The position numbers and the translations under genes were made by a program. Source: Pseudarthrobacter naphthalenicus (GTDB lineage: Bacteria; Actinomycetota; Actinomycetes; Actinomycetales; Micrococcaceae). Taken from it: a stretch of DNA of 64,000 nt. Positions 46,917-58,859 of the stretch are shown here, piece by piece. Position 1 is the stretch's first letter; each line of letters opens with the position of its first letter. The DNA is taken from NCBI RefSeq assembly GCF_029076445.1, contig NZ_JARESG010000009.1, positions 114,614 to 178,613 on the forward strand. Reading direction: 5' to 3'. The notes under the pieces are model-generated. The model did no database searches. It saw nothing but the letters and a program-made list of their open reading frames with translations, and was not told the DNA's origin.

Positions 46917-47177
46917 ATGCGAAGGGTCCCTTCCAGCCCCGCGGCGTGGGCTACCACGCGGCCGCGCCAGTCCAAGACGGGCGCTGTCCGGTCCTTTCTG
47001 CTCCTTGCTGCCGGTTCCATCGGAACCTTCTTGATGGCCGCGCGTGCCGTGCATTGGCTGGGCGGGCCCGTTTGGCTGGGGCTGGTGTTCGCAGGGGCAG
47101 GCATTGTGCTGGCGGGTTACTTCCTGACGCGGTTCATGCTGGCCAGCCGGGCCAGGAGACTGCGCGGCAAGCGGTAA
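46917..47177 (+). CDS. Small membrane protein
   Basis: An 86-residue protein with a basic N-terminus, two hydrophobic helices ([20 protein letters not shown] and [19 protein letters not shown]) and a basic C-terminus, so both ends are probably cytoplasmic. It sits 17 nt after the FAH gene and 13 nt before gltX in the same orientation. The family is not recognised. The Shine-Dalgarno is weak, so the start is uncertain. Confidence 0.55.
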   Translation: MRRVPSSPAAWATTRPRQSKTGAVRSFLLLAAGSIGTFLMAARAVHWLGGPVWLGLVFAGAGIVLAGYFLTRFMLASRARRLRGKR

Positions 47178-47190
47178 AGTTGAAGCCACT

Positions 47191-48705
47191 ATGACTACTG
47201 CTTCTGCGTCGACTGCTGCCTCCGTCCCGTCCGTCACTGCCGATACCCCGGTGCGCGTCCGGTTTTGCCCCTCGCCTACCGGGACTCCGCACGTGGGGCT
47301 GATCCGGACGGCATTGTTCAACTGGGCCCACGCCAAGCACACCAAGGGCACGTTTGTGTTCCGGATCGAGGATACGGACCCGGCACGTGACTCGGAGGAG
47401 AGCTACCAGCAGCTGTTGGAGGCCCTGAAGTGGCTGGGAATCTCCTGGGAAGAGGGCGTGGAGGTGGGCGGCCCGCATGAGCCGTACCGGCAGTCGCAGC
47501 GGCTGGACCTCTACAAGGACGTTGTCGCGAAGCTCCTTGAGGCCGGTTACGCCTACGAATGCTATTCCTCCCCGGAAGAAGTCGAAGCGCGCCACCGCGC
47601 CGCCGGCCGCGACCCCAAGCTCGGCTACGACAACTTCGACCGTGAACTCACCGAGGAGCAGTTGGCAGCGTTCAAGGCCGAGGGCCGCAAACCCGTGCTG
47701 CGAGTCCGCATGCCTGACGAGGACGTAGTGTTCACGGACCTGGTCCGCGGCGACATCACGTTCAAAGCCGGCAGCATCCCGGATTACGTCATTGTCCGGG
47801 CCGACGGGTCACCGCTGTACACCCTGGTCAACCCGGTCGACGACGCCCTGATGGGCATCACCCACGTCTTGCGCGGCGAAGACCTGCTGTCCTCCACGCC
47901 GCGCCAGGTGGTGCTGATCCGGTACCTCATCGAAATCGGCGTCGCCAGCTACCTGCCGCTGTTCGGCCACCTCCCGTACGTCATGGGGGAGGGGAACAAG
48001 AAGCTCTCCAAGCGTGACCCGCAGTCCAACCTGTTCCTGCTGCGCGATCGGGGCTTCATCCCGGAGGGCCTGCTGAACTACCTCTCGCTGCTGGGCTGGA
48101 GCCTCTCCGCGGACGAGGACATCTTCACGGTGGATCAGCTGATCGAAAACTTTGATGTCAAGGATGTGCTGGCAAACCCGGCGCGTTTTGATATCAAAAA
48201 GGCGGAGGCCATCAACGGCACGCACATCCGCATGCTCAACCCGGAGGACTTCCGCGGCAGGCTTGTGCCGTACCTGCGCGCCGCCGGTTTTGTCGGGGAG
48301 CAGCTCACGGCACGCCAGGAGGAGATCCTCACGGAAGCCGCACCCCTGATCCAGGAACGCGTCACGCTGCTGGGCGAAGCACCTGAGATGCTGGGGTTCC
48401 TGTTCAAGGCCGATGATGCCATCGACGTCGCCGATGACGCCCGCAAGGGCCTGCCGGCCAACCTGACCGAGGTTCTGGACGCCGCCCTGGCGGCCCTCGA
48501 ACCCGTAGCGGAGTGGACCCCGGAGAACATCCAGGGGGCCCTGAAGCAGGCGCTGGTGGAGGACCTGGGAATCAAGCCCCGGCTGGCGTTTGGGCCGGTG
48601 CGCACTGCCGTCTCCGGGCGCCGGATTTCACCGCCCCTGTTTGAGTCCATGGTGATCCTGGGCAAGGATTCGTCCCTGGCCCGGCTCCGCACGTTCCGCG
48701 GCTGA
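47191..48705 (+). CDS. gltX: Glutamyl-tRNA synthetase
   Basis: A 504-residue class I discriminating or non-discriminating GluRS. The HIGH-equivalent is [19 protein letters not shown]; also [15 protein letters not shown], the ATP-site [26 protein letters not shown], and the KMSKS-equivalent NKKLSKRDP. The C-terminal anticodon-binding domain runs to residue 504. Length is normal. The first 20 residues (Thr/Ala/Ser-rich) may not be translated if a downstream start is used. The degraded hipA at 23692 is a relative of kinases that target this enzyme in other bacteria. Confidence 0.97.
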   Translation: MTTASASTAASVPSVTADTPVRVRFCPSPTGTPHVGLIRTALFNWAHAKHTKGTFVFRIEDTDPARDSEESYQQLLEALKWLGISWEEGVEVGGPHEPYRQSQRLDLYKDVVAKLLEAGYAYECYSSPEEVEARHRAAGRDPKLGYDNFDRELTEEQLAAFKAEGRKPVLRVRMPDEDVVFTDLVRGDITFKAGSIPDYVIVRADGSPLYTLVNPVDDALMGITHVLRGEDLLSSTPRQVVLIRYLIEIGVASYLPLFGHLPYVMGEGNKKLSKRDPQSNLFLLRDRGFIPEGLLNYLSLLGWSLSADEDIFTVDQLIENFDVKDVLANPARFDIKKAEAINGTHIRMLNPEDFRGRLVPYLRAAGFVGEQLTARQEEILTEAAPLIQERVTLLGEAPEMLGFLFKADDAIDVADDARKGLPANLTEVLDAALAALEPVAEWTPENIQGALKQALVEDLGIKPRLAFGPVRTAVSGRRISPPLFESMVILGKDSSLARLRTFRG

Positions 48706-48710
48706 CGGTC

Positions 48711-49442
48711 ATGACAGACACGGCTGTTGGCAGCTCCCTGACCACCCGCTTCGGGACCATCCGGGGTGTCCTCTTCGACATCGACGACACCCTGGTTGAC
48801 CTGGAGTATGCCATGACCACCGCCCTGCGCGAGGTCAGCGAACATCTGCTGCCCGGTCTGGACCAGTCCGGGTGGGATCGTTTTGGCAGGATCTTCACGC
48901 ACGAAACCACGCATTACTACGACCGCTACCTGGCAGGGGAGCTGACGTTCAACGACCAGCGGCTGCTGCGGGGCCGGGCCGCCTTGGGCCACTTCGGGGT
49001 GGAACTTTCCGACGGCGAGGAGTCGCACCGCTGGCTGAGCGCCTACAGTGAGCTGCAGCCCGCGCTGGTCCGGGCTTTTGAGGACGTGCTTCCGCTCCTT
49101 GACGTGCTGGATGCTGCCGGCATCCCCTACGGTGCCGTAAGCAACAACGTGCACGACTACCAGCGGGCAAAGCTGGACAGCGCGGGGCTGGAACGCGTGG
49201 GCCGTCTGGTTGGCACCGATACCGTCGGTGCGGCCAAGCCCGAGCCTGCGATCTACCTCGAAGGCGTCCGGCTCCTGGGGACCTCCGCGCAGGAGACCCT
49301 CTACGTGGGCGACAACAGGCTGCTGGACGCTGAAGGGTCGACGGCGGCGGGGCTGGTGGGCGTGTGGCTCAACAGGGCGGGGGAGACCGTGCCCTCTTTT
49401 GAGGGTCGCGAGGTCACCTCGCTCTCTCAGCTGCTGGACTAA
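48711..49442 (+). CDS. HAD-superfamily hydrolase
   Basis: A 243-residue phosphatase-like protein. Motif I is VLFDIDDTLVD (nucleophile and acid Asp), motif II is the GAVSNN segment, the motif III lysine is in AAKPEPAIY, and motif IV is YVGDNRLLDAEG. A helical cap (residues about 30-110) places it in the subclass I group. It probably dephosphorylates a small metabolite; the target is unknown. It starts 5 nt after gltX and ends just before a strong hairpin. Confidence 0.9.
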   Translation: MTDTAVGSSLTTRFGTIRGVLFDIDDTLVDLEYAMTTALREVSEHLLPGLDQSGWDRFGRIFTHETTHYYDRYLAGELTFNDQRLLRGRAALGHFGVELSDGEESHRWLSAYSELQPALVRAFEDVLPLLDVLDAAGIPYGAVSNNVHDYQRAKLDSAGLERVGRLVGTDTVGAAKPEPAIYLEGVRLLGTSAQETLYVGDNRLLDAEGSTAAGLVGVWLNRAGETVPSFEGREVTSLSQLLD

Positions 49443-49460
49443 GCCGAGACCTACTTTAAC

Positions 49461-49502
49461 AATGAGGAGGCCCGTCAGGTTTAGCTGACGGGCCTCCTCA
49501 TT
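49461..49502. terminator. Perfect 18-bp hairpin after the HAD gene
   Basis: Arms of 18 nt (49461-49478 and 49485-49502, AATGAGGAGGCCCGTCAG and its exact complement) with the loop GTTTAG. It is flanked by a conserved gene cluster on the left and the accessory island on the right; it probably terminates in both directions. Confidence 0.8.
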
Positions 49503-49532
49503 GGTCATCTCCAGGAGTCCGCAGCCAGCCGG

Positions 49533-49740
49533 CTACAGCACTCCCGCTGTGGCCACCGAGGTTTTGGCAGCCGTGGTGTAACCGGTTTTGGTTCCGGACG
49601 GTGGCAGTGAGGGTCTTGCCGATGTGCGCAGCCGCAGGCGTGAACGTTCTGGCGGTAGCGCCAGTAATGAGTATGCCGTTCGCTTTCCATTGGTTTTCGT
49701 TCACCAGGTTCGCGCTCGCAGCCGTGCTTGCGCTCCCGAG
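49533..49740 (-). pseudogene. Remnant of a bacterial Ig-like repeat surface protein (C-terminal end)
   Basis: On the minus strand the reading QWKANGILITGATARTFTPA then AHIGKTLTATV matches the Ig-like repeats of secreted actinobacterial proteins. A one-base frame change follows, and the repeat continues as SGTKTGYTTAAKTSVATAGVL to a TAG at 49533-49535. No N-terminal part or signal peptide is found upstream. The fragment marks the left edge of the accessory island. Confidence 0.6.
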
Positions 49741-50262
49741 CCAACGAGACGAGCACGTGATTCACTAAGCCGAGAGAGTAATAGGTGCCAAGTCCAATTC
49801 CTGGGTGTGGGCCTTGTATCCCCGCATTTGTTTTTACTCCAGTGCTGCGGGTCGCCGGCTCTGGCCGACATGTCGATTGTCGTATATAGGTCCTTGCATA
49901 CTCGGCCCCCTAGTTCTGCTTGAAATCCTGCTGGGGACTCGGGATGAGCGCCTCCACGAGAATCCATGCTATCTGAACCCCGACAAAAGTCGGTGCCGCC
50001 AACGATGGAACCTGAGCTGGGCCACTGCTTGTTTGAAAAGCAGAATCATACCTATCCGCGGTTCAGAAGGCTTGCCATGCGATCAAGGCCTCCAACAAAC
50101 CCAAGGCGATTCGTACGCTAAGCTGAGGCGCTGCTGAATACGACTTTGAGGGGGATGCGTGCTAATAGCTGATGGGAACGTGTGCGTCGATCGCGCCACG
50201 GCCGAGGATAATTCCGATACCTGTGACGCGGGGCGCCGAGACGGCAACTGGAGCCTCGCGGG
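49741..50262. other. Non-coding stretch before the island glycosyltransferase
   Basis: About 520 bp with no convincing gene on either strand. It is lower in GC than the neighbouring genes. The promoter for 50263 should lie here. A GGAG sits 9 nt before the 50263 start; no clear -10/-35 was identified. Confidence 0.5.
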
Positions 50263-51306
50263 ATGACGTCGATCTGTTTTGTCTCCGAAACTGGCCGGAG
50301 CGAGCGGCCCATTAACGACCCATCGGTGCGGTACCGGTGCTACCACCCTGCAGAGGTGCTGGCTGGCCAGGGCAACTTCGTTTCCGTGTACTCGGCCGCG
50401 CAATTCTACAAAGACCCGAATTTTGATTACGACGTTTACGTCTTTCACCGGCCCAACAAGGCCCGCGTGAACTTCTTGCCGGTCCTCCGTCGTCTGCGCA
50501 GTTACGGCAAGTCCCTCATCGCTGACTACGACGACCTCATTTTCGGAGACGAGGAGATCGCCCTTCAGTCCTCGGCAGCGAAGAACGGCACGCTGACACA
50601 CGAGCGGGCCATCGCGGCATTCGCGAGCAACCTCTCGGGCCTGCGCGAATTCGACAAGGTGACCGCCTCGACAACGCCGCTCGCGCATCGCGTCATGGAG
50701 TGGAACCCGGACGCTGACGTTAACGTCGTGCCGAACATCATCCCGCCGTCGGTACTGTCCATCCACGAGGAGCTCGGGACGCACCTCGTGCCGCGCCCGC
50801 ATACGGCGATCGGTTACTTCGCGGGAACCAAAAGCCACGACCGGGACTTTCCGGTCGTGGCCGAGGCGTTGCATCGGGTGCTCATGGAGAATCCCGAGTT
50901 CACGCTGATGATCATCGGGCCGGTTGCGGTCCCGCCTGCACTCGCTGCGCTGCCCAATGTCAGCACGGCACCCGTGGTGAACTTCCTGCGCCTGCCGGGG
51001 CTAATGACGCTGTGCAGTACGGTGATCGCCCCGTTGGAGATGAGTGACTTCAACGCATGCAAGTCGCGCGTGAAGTTCCTCGAGGCAGCACTGTCGGGCT
51101 GCCGCCTGCTCGCCAGCCCGATCCCGGACATGCAGGCCATCGAATCAGAGAGTCTGGGGCTCATGGAGACGCTCGACGATTGGTACGAGGCCCTGTCTGC
51201 TCCCGTGAAGTCTGTAGACTTCAAGTCGCAGGCGGCCGAGAACTTCGAGTTGCTGCGCAGCACCTCCCACGTGGACGGTTTGACGAAATTTTGGAGTGAA
51301 GCATGA
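50263..51306 (+). CDS. Glycosyltransferase, GT4-like
   Basis: A 347-residue glycosyltransferase. The GT-B fold is suggested by an N-terminal half that reads YRCYHPAEVLAGQG and SLIADYDDLIFGDEE, and a C-terminal nucleotide-sugar half with AIGYFAGTKSHDRDFPVVAEAL, FTLMIIGPVAVPPAL and KSRVKFLEAALSGCRLLASPI. No membrane helix is seen, so it works at the cytoplasmic face. The sugar donor is not readable. It is the first gene of a three-gene run; its stop overlaps the next start by 4 nt (ATGA). Confidence 0.82.
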   Translation: MTSICFVSETGRSERPINDPSVRYRCYHPAEVLAGQGNFVSVYSAAQFYKDPNFDYDVYVFHRPNKARVNFLPVLRRLRSYGKSLIADYDDLIFGDEEIALQSSAAKNGTLTHERAIAAFASNLSGLREFDKVTASTTPLAHRVMEWNPDADVNVVPNIIPPSVLSIHEELGTHLVPRPHTAIGYFAGTKSHDRDFPVVAEALHRVLMENPEFTLMIIGPVAVPPALAALPNVSTAPVVNFLRLPGLMTLCSTVIAPLEMSDFNACKSRVKFLEAALSGCRLLASPIPDMQAIESESLGLMETLDDWYEALSAPVKSVDFKSQAAENFELLRSTSHVDGLTKFWSEA

Positions 51307-53954
51307 GGGTTCTGATCTACGTCGAGCCGCACCCGATCCGGAATAGCCAGACGATATTCAAGGATGTGGCCCGGCACTTCCTTCCGCTGCTCGCGGGGTC
51401 CACGGCGGATTTCGACGTCCGCATGTATGCGACGCGTGCCCTGCTGGGCGCCATCGGGGATGAGGGCCTGGCCGGAGTGGAGAATCGCCTCATCCGGGCG
51501 AGTCCCGCTGAGGAAGCCCTGTTCGCCAGGCATCGCTGCGACTGGGAGACCGAGGGCATCCCGGCGTGGTTGAGCCTGATGGCCGGTGGCGATGTCGCCG
51601 AGGACTACGTCGGCGTACTGCGCCGCGTCTGGAGTGAATTCCCGTACGACATCATCGTCCACTGGGGTGAGAACGGCGCCGTGACCAAGTTTATCGAGGA
51701 GCGCCCCGTGACGCGCATCGCGATGGAGCTCGGGTGCACCCGCGCACCGTTCCTTGAGACTGTTTTTATGGATCCGTTCGGCACCAACGGCAGCGCGATT
51801 GTCCCCCGGCTGTCGGTGGACGACCTGCGCGGGATCGTCGGCGATAACCCCATGTCGGCCGCCGAGGCGCTCTACGGCTACTCGGCGAACTTGGAGGCCC
51901 TGCCTTATGAACAGCAGTTCCTTCCCCTCGCCGGCGGGGACTGGTCGACACGGATCCTGGGCGCCACCCAGAAGATCGCGTTCCTCCCGCTCCAGCTCCA
52001 CGACGATGCCAACCTCTTGCGCTTCTCCAAGTACGAGACAGTCGAAGAGGTCGTGCTCGACGTCGTGCCGAAGCTCGCCGCGGCCGGTTACCTGACAGTC
52101 ATCAAGACTCATCCGAGTGCCAAGCACCGGCACAATTCTCAGGCCGCCTTTTCCCTCGCCCGGGCCGCCCTGCGGCCCTGGGCAGACGACGTCGTGTGGC
52201 TGGACGCCACCAAGGGGGTGTACAACAATGCCCAGCTGGCCGCGTTGGCCGATCTCGTGGTGACGGTCAACAGCTCAGTGGGGTTCGAGTCGCTCTACTA
52301 CGACAAGGTCGTTTCGGTGCTGGGCGACGCTGTGTACAAGCCGGCGGGCCTGTTCCCCGACCTCGAGGAGGCGATCTCCGGCTCCTTCGACCTGGCGGCC
52401 TATCGGCACGGGATCGGTCTTCTGCGCCGCTTCATGTTCGGCGGTTACATGGTCAGTGACACCGTTCGCGGCGACTTCCCCGCGTTCCAGAGCATCGCTG
52501 TCACCATCGACGCGGCGCGCCGTGGCGACGACGGCGACGCTGTCGCCATCGCGAAGCGCATGTACCAGACGTTCAGCCTGGCCCGGGAACACCAGGCCCG
52601 CGCGCGAATGGTGAGTGGCGGCTCCGTCCCTGGATCAAGCGAGTTTGGAGTCCCCGTCTTGCCGGCGGCGCGCCCCCACGCGATCGAGTCGAGGTCGGCC
52701 GAATTCTCGCGCACAGAGTTCACCGGCCCGGCCCGCAGACTCCTCGCCCTGATTGGTGCAGCCGACGGCGACAGCTTCCGCAACGCACTGCGGACGGCAT
52801 TCGCCGATCCCGAGACCGCGGAGAAGTACGGCCGCGCCGCGGGAATAGTTGACGAGACGTTTTATCTCACCACACACAGTGATGTGGCCAAAGCGGCGAT
52901 GGATCCTGTCCGTCACTGGGCGCGCTACGGTCTCCGCGAAGGACGCAAGCCGCGGCGTGGACTGAACATCGGCTCGGTTGAGCAGTTGGTCGATGAGTTG
53001 GTCTCCGCCGCTGAGCCGCTGTTCGCTGGCATCCCGGACTTTCTCGACTTCCCCCTAAACCCTGACGCCGAAGCTCGCCGTCAGACCAGCCTCGCCGCGA
53101 TCCGGGGTGGCCTAGGCACTCGAGGCCACAAGGTGGCCGTCGTCGCGCATATGTATTACTGCGACCTCGTGCCGGAGCTCCTAGTATCCCTGGCGAACAT
53201 ACCGGAGGGTTTCGACCTCGTGGTGACGATGCCTGACTGGGGCAACCGTCAGATCGCGGAGTCGGTGCGCGCGGTCTACCCGAACGCGCTGCTCTACCCG
53301 GTGGTTAACCGCGGCCGCGACATCGGACCGTTCCTCGACGTGCTACCCGCAGTTCTCGAGCATGACTACGATGCGATCCTGCACCTGCAGACCAAAGCCG
53401 GCTACTTCCACGCCGGCCGCCTGCGCCGCGATCTCGGTGAGCTGTGGCGCGGCGAGGCGTTAGACGCTCTGCTCGGCAGCCCCGAGCGCGTGGCGGCGAT
53501 TCTCGACGCCTTCCGCACGGACCCGGCTGTCCACGAGGTCGGACCGCAGCCGCATTACGTCTCCCTCGCAAAGTACCCTTACCACGACAGGGGAGAACTG
53601 GGCAAGTCTCTCCTCGGGGCTACCCCCGCGGAAGGGTTCTTCGCTGGGACGATGTTCTGGGCCCGGCCGAACGTTTTGCGCCCGCTCGTCGAACAGGGTG
53701 CCCTCACCCTGACGAGCTTCGCTGAGGAGACCGGCGCGAACGACGGTGCTTTGGCCCACCTGGTGGAACGGCTGTTCGGCCACGCTGCGCTGGCCGACGG
53801 GGGAGTGATCATCGGTGCACCCGTCGACCCGGCAGAGCCCCTCGTCACTGACCTCCAGCCCCTCGCGGTGACGATCCATGAGCATATGGAAGCCGCCCTG
53901 GCGGCGAAGCTGGCGGCGCGCAAGGCGCGCGCGCGAGGGGCATTGGCGTGGTGA
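51303..53954 (+). CDS. KpsS/KpsC-like capsule synthesis domain fused to RgpF-like domain
   Basis: An 883-residue protein with two recognisable regions. Residues about 220-350 match capsule polysaccharide proteins of the KpsS/KpsC (beta-Kdo transferase) group: [41 protein letters not shown], then [19 protein letters not shown] and [13 protein letters not shown] linker with [20 protein letters not shown] (DPxxHWxxYGxxEGR) follows at about 517-550. Residues 610-870 match RgpF, a rhamnan-synthesis protein ([40 protein letters not shown]). With CMP-Kdo genes close by, the first domain probably transfers Kdo. No signal peptide or helix is visible. It overlaps its neighbours at both ends. Confidence 0.8.
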   Translation: MRVLIYVEPHPIRNSQTIFKDVARHFLPLLAGSTADFDVRMYATRALLGAIGDEGLAGVENRLIRASPAEEALFARHRCDWETEGIPAWLSLMAGGDVAEDYVGVLRRVWSEFPYDIIVHWGENGAVTKFIEERPVTRIAMELGCTRAPFLETVFMDPFGTNGSAIVPRLSVDDLRGIVGDNPMSAAEALYGYSANLEALPYEQQFLPLAGGDWSTRILGATQKIAFLPLQLHDDANLLRFSKYETVEEVVLDVVPKLAAAGYLTVIKTHPSAKHRHNSQAAFSLARAALRPWADDVVWLDATKGVYNNAQLAALADLVVTVNSSVGFESLYYDKVVSVLGDAVYKPAGLFPDLEEAISGSFDLAAYRHGIGLLRRFMFGGYMVSDTVRGDFPAFQSIAVTIDAARRGDDGDAVAIAKRMYQTFSLAREHQARARMVSGGSVPGSSEFGVPVLPAARPHAIESRSAEFSRTEFTGPARRLLALIGAADGDSFRNALRTAFADPETAEKYGRAAGIVDETFYLTTHSDVAKAAMDPVRHWARYGLREGRKPRRGLNIGSVEQLVDELVSAAEPLFAGIPDFLDFPLNPDAEARRQTSLAAIRGGLGTRGHKVAVVAHMYYCDLVPELLVSLANIPEGFDLVVTMPDWGNRQIAESVRAVYPNALLYPVVNRGRDIGPFLDVLPAVLEHDYDAILHLQTKAGYFHAGRLRRDLGELWRGEALDALLGSPERVAAILDAFRTDPAVHEVGPQPHYVSLAKYPYHDRGELGKSLLGATPAEGFFAGTMFWARPNVLRPLVEQGALTLTSFAEETGANDGALAHLVERLFGHAALADGGVIIGAPVDPAEPLVTDLQPLAVTIHEHMEAALAAKLAARKARARGALAW

Positions 53955-55372
53955 CTGACGGGGACGGAGAGCGGGCGACATACATTGATCGCACCGCCGT
54001 GTGCGCTGGCGCAGTAGAACACCCCGTACGCTTGCAGCCACGAGCGGAGCTACACGCTGGCTCCTCGCTCGGTCGCTTCGGGTTCCTCAACGTGGGGACG
54101 GTCGTGTACGGCGGCGTCGAGGTCGGTCGTTACTTCAGCTGCGGGCGCGGTGCTGAGATCGGTGTTGCTCCGCATCCGTTGACTGGGCTTTCGACACACG
54201 GTTTCACAGTCAACAATGCGTGGTTTCCCGGCATTATGGGATATGGCCAAGCAGATGGCAGCGCTCCGCGGATTCCCTCGAAAGGGACGACGCGAATCGG
54301 CCACGATGTTTGGATCGGAGCCCAAGCCGTTGTCATGCCGGGCGTCACGATCAACACCGGTGCCGTAGTCGCCGCGAACGCTGTGGTGACGAAGGACGTC
54401 GCACCCTACGAGATCGTAGGAGGGGTGCCTGCCAAGCACATCGGGTATCGCTTCGACGAAGACATTCGTCAGCGATTGCTAGCCTCCGAATGGTGGAACC
54501 TCGATCATGATCTGATTCAACGGCTTCCGTATCGAAATGCGGTGCAAGCATTGGCGGCGTTGGAAGAAATGAGCGGTCGCTCTCAGCTGACGAATGAACG
54601 TAATCATGAGGCGAATTGGTCCGCCTCACCCCAGCTAGGATCGGTCACCGGATCAAGAGCGAGGGCCTGCTACGACGCGGCCCCGTTCTTGAGCCTGAAG
54701 CACACCACGTACTTCTCCGTCTACGACCATCTGTTCTCTCGCTTCATAGGCAAGGCCCCTGTGATCGTCGAGGTGGGGGTCCTCAACGGAGGCTCGCTGT
54801 ACATGTGGCGTGAGTTCTTCGGTTCAGATGCCCGAATCATCGGTGTCGACCTCAACCCGGAGGCTGTTTGGCTGCGCGAGGACGGCTTCGAAATCCACAT
54901 CGGCGACCAGACCGACCCGCAGTTCTGGGAGGACTTCTTCCGCCAGGTCGGTGACGTCGACATCCTCCTGGACGATGGCGGGCACACGTATCCTCAGCAG
55001 ATCGTCACCGCGGCGTCCGCGCTGGACCACATCCGGAACGACGGGCTGTTGATTGTCGAGGATACGCACACGTCGTACATGACGGAGTTCGGGGGCCCGA
55101 GCGACACCTCCTTCGTGAGCTGGGCCGTCAATCTGGTCCACGGCGTCAACCACCGCTTCTCCGCGTTCGTCGAGGACGAGGACCCGGAGTTGCGGGTGTG
55201 GTCAGTACAGTTCTTCGAGTCGATTGTCGCGTTCCACGTCGACCGCACCCTCGCGACCGTCGTGTCCCAATCCACGATGAACGACGGAGCCGGGCGCGAC
55301 GCGAAGGATTTCCGCTACCGCTCCGACCGCACGATGACCGACGACGAGTTGAGGGGCTACTTCAGGCACTGA
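53951..55372 (+). CDS. Hexapeptide acyltransferase fused to SAM-dependent methyltransferase
   Basis: A 473-residue two-domain protein. Residues about 30-185 form a left-handed beta-helix O-acetyltransferase of the CatB/NodL type ([51 protein letters not shown]). Residues about 230-470 form a class I methyltransferase: [20 protein letters not shown] (motif I), [28 protein letters not shown], then [14 protein letters not shown]. It would add acyl and methyl groups to a surface glycan. The GTG at 53951 overlaps the preceding stop by 4 nt; a GTG at 53948 is equally possible. It converges on kdsD 30 nt away. Confidence 0.82.
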   Translation: MTDGDGERATYIDRTAVCAGAVEHPVRLQPRAELHAGSSLGRFGFLNVGTVVYGGVEVGRYFSCGRGAEIGVAPHPLTGLSTHGFTVNNAWFPGIMGYGQADGSAPRIPSKGTTRIGHDVWIGAQAVVMPGVTINTGAVVAANAVVTKDVAPYEIVGGVPAKHIGYRFDEDIRQRLLASEWWNLDHDLIQRLPYRNAVQALAALEEMSGRSQLTNERNHEANWSASPQLGSVTGSRARACYDAAPFLSLKHTTYFSVYDHLFSRFIGKAPVIVEVGVLNGGSLYMWREFFGSDARIIGVDLNPEAVWLREDGFEIHIGDQTDPQFWEDFFRQVGDVDILLDDGGHTYPQQIVTAASALDHIRNDGLLIVEDTHTSYMTEFGGPSDTSFVSWAVNLVHGVNHRFSAFVEDEDPELRVWSVQFFESIVAFHVDRTLATVVSQSTMNDGAGRDAKDFRYRSDRTMTDDELRGYFRH

Positions 55373-55402
55373 CTACATCGAGACCCGTTCGGACGGGACG
55401 AG

Positions 55403-56363
55403 TTAGCCACGAGGAGCGGGCTGGTTGGTCACCACTCCCAGCACGTCCTCGCCTGATACGACGAGCAGCGACGAGACCCGGTGGCTGTCCATCAGCGCGA
55501 GGGCGTCATTCATGCGTGTGGTCGGCGCTACGGACAAGGGCCCCACGGTCATGATGTCTGCTGCAATGAGGGAAAACACGTCGTCGTGGGCTTGCACGGC
55601 GCGGCGAATGTCGCCGTCGGTGATGATCGCTGTGCCGTCGGGCGTGGCCACGAGTGCGATGCCGAGCTGGCTCCTCGACATCTTGCGGACCACCTCAAGG
55701 ATGCCTTCGGACGGTTCCGTCCACGGGAGTTTCTTGGTGATCATCACGTCGTTCACACGCTCGAGCAGACGCCGCCCGAGCGCTCCCCCGGGGTGCAGGC
55801 GGGCGAAGTTTTCAGGTGCGAAGCCGCGCGCTTCCATGAGTGCAACCGCGAGCGCGTCACCCATCGCGAGAGCTGCCGTCGTGGAAGATGTCGGCGCGAG
55901 GTTGAGCGAGCATGCCTCCTCGGCAACGGAGACATCCAGGTGGAATGTCGCGTGACTCGCGAGGGTCGAGGCGGGGTTCCCCGTCATCGCGAGGATCCGA
56001 TTGCCGTTGTCGAGCAGGAAAGGCAGCAGAGCGACAAGCTCTTGGGTTTCGCCGGAATTGCTGATCCCAAGGAAGTAGTCCGTATTCGTGGCCATCCCGA
56101 GGTCGCCATGGAGCGCTTCTGCCGGGTGCATGAAGAAACTCGGTGTGCCCGTGCTCGCGAGGGTAGAGGAGATCTTGCGGCCGATAATGCCCGACTTTCC
56201 CATTCCGCACACGATCACGCGTCCAGCGGACATGAGGATGTCCTCGACTGCTGCGTCGAAATCAGCGCCAACACGTTCGATGAGGTCGGCGACGCCCTGA
56301 GCCTCTGCGAGGAGTACTCTGCGGCCGGCTTCCGCGTGCTTTCGCGGTGTGCTGACTGTGGCG

Positions 56364-56377
<14 letters not shown>
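55403..56377 (-). CDS. kdsD: Arabinose-5-phosphate isomerase (KdsD/KpsF)
   Basis: A 324-residue enzyme that converts ribulose 5-phosphate to arabinose 5-phosphate, the entry to Kdo synthesis. The SIS domain (about 35-170) contains VCGMGKSGIIGRKISSTLASTG, FFMHPAEALHGDLGM, GISNSGET and LNLAPTSSTTAALAMGDALA, all diagnostic of API. Two CBS motifs follow (ERVNDVMI, GIALVATPDGTAIITDGDIRRA, DIMTVGPLSVAPTTRMNDAL). The length matches. It overlaps kdsC by 14 nt, so it is the third gene of a kdsA-kdsC-kdsD operon. Confidence 0.93.
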
Positions 56378-57754
<1,377 letters not shown>

Positions 57755-57801
57755 CTAGACTCACTGCATCTCCAATTCCCGACCATTGAGGATATTCATC
57801 C

Positions 57802-58545
57802 ATGCGAGCTCTCGCCGTGATTCCCGCCCGCTACCTGAGCACCCGGCTCGAGGGCAAGCCGCTGCTCAAATTGGGCGATCGCACCGTCGTGCAGAGGGTG
57901 TGGGATGCGACGATTGCCAGCGGCGAGTTCGACGACGTCGTCGTCGCGACGGACGACGAGCGGATCTTCGATGCCGTGCAGGGGTTCGGCGGCAGTGCCG
58001 TGATGACGTCATCGTCACTGGCCAATGGCAGCGAGCGGGTCGCCGCAGCCGCCGACTTGATGCAGGGAGAGTACGACGTAGTCGCCAACGTCCAGGGGGA
58101 CCAGCCTTTCGTGTCCCAAGCCGCGCTCGGCGCGTTGCTTGCCCCGTTCCGTGAGGGCGAGACTGCAGACATGACGACGGTGGCGATGCCGCTCCAGCCG
58201 GAGTTCGCCGACGATCCTAACACGGTCAAAATTGTCACCGACGCGCACGGCCGGGCACTGTACTTCTCTCGTTCCCTCATCCCGGCGAATCCGCGCGGAG
58301 TCGCCCACCCGTATCTTCAGCACCTAGGGCTGTACGCCTTCCGTCGCGACGTGCTACGCCAGTTCCCGACGCTGTCGCCCACGCCGCTGGAGCGGGCCGA
58401 GAATCTCGAGCAACTCCGCGCGCTAGAACATGGCTTTGTCATCCTCGCCCGCGCCGCCGTGAGCAGCAGCATCGAGATCAACACCCCTGAGGACTACGAG
58501 CGCGCCCAGGCTTGGGTGAGGGAGCACGAAGGTGTGCAGTCGTAA
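57802..58545 (+). CDS. kdsB: CMP-Kdo synthetase (3-deoxy-manno-octulosonate cytidylyltransferase)
   Basis: A 247-residue nucleotidyltransferase that activates Kdo with CTP. Segments: VIPARYLSTRLEGKPLL, VVVATDDERIFDAV, SLANGSERVAAAADLM, YDVVANVQGDQPFVS, DPNTVKIVTDAHGRALYFSR, YLQHLGLYAFRRDVL and LERAENLEQLRALEHG. Length is standard. The Pro of the usual RLPGK is Glu here. A GAGGAT Shine-Dalgarno precedes the ATG. The 59-bp gap to kdsA contains TTGACA (57736-57741) and TAGACT (57756-57761), 14 nt apart, as a possible but short-spaced promoter. Confidence 0.93.
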   Translation: MRALAVIPARYLSTRLEGKPLLKLGDRTVVQRVWDATIASGEFDDVVVATDDERIFDAVQGFGGSAVMTSSSLANGSERVAAAADLMQGEYDVVANVQGDQPFVSQAALGALLAPFREGETADMTTVAMPLQPEFADDPNTVKIVTDAHGRALYFSRSLIPANPRGVAHPYLQHLGLYAFRRDVLRQFPTLSPTPLERAENLEQLRALEHGFVILARAAVSSSIEINTPEDYERAQAWVREHEGVQS

Positions 58546-58859
58546 CCGATCTGCAGATCCAATCGACCGCTAGGCCGTAAAATTCAAATTGGGATGATTA
58601 GCCGCCGTCAGTCCGTGCAGCACAAGGCCTGGTTCGGAGTCCGTCCGGATGTACTTCTTAAGCGCGCTTCTTCGCCGGTTTGGAACGCTGGAGTTAATCA
58701 AGTCGGTGTGCGGTGGACGCCCCTTGCACACGTACTAAAGCCTATCCACGTCCTCGAACACCATAATCTCCCGCCTGGGCCTGTCACCGCCGTCATACGG
58801 GAAGGACAGGGGACACCGGAGCAACTGGGCAGAGACCCACGCCATCAGCGACTACCGAA
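58546..58859. other. Non-coding stretch after kdsB
   Basis: About 310 bp. Short open frames occur on the plus strand but none has recognisable protein features or a good start. It probably consists of decayed sequence adjoining the E2 remnant. Confidence 0.45.

Noticed and set aside
49588..50137. Plus-strand open frames in the gap before the glycosyltransferase
   Set aside because: One is antisense to the Ig-like remnant and the other has no features; no start signals.
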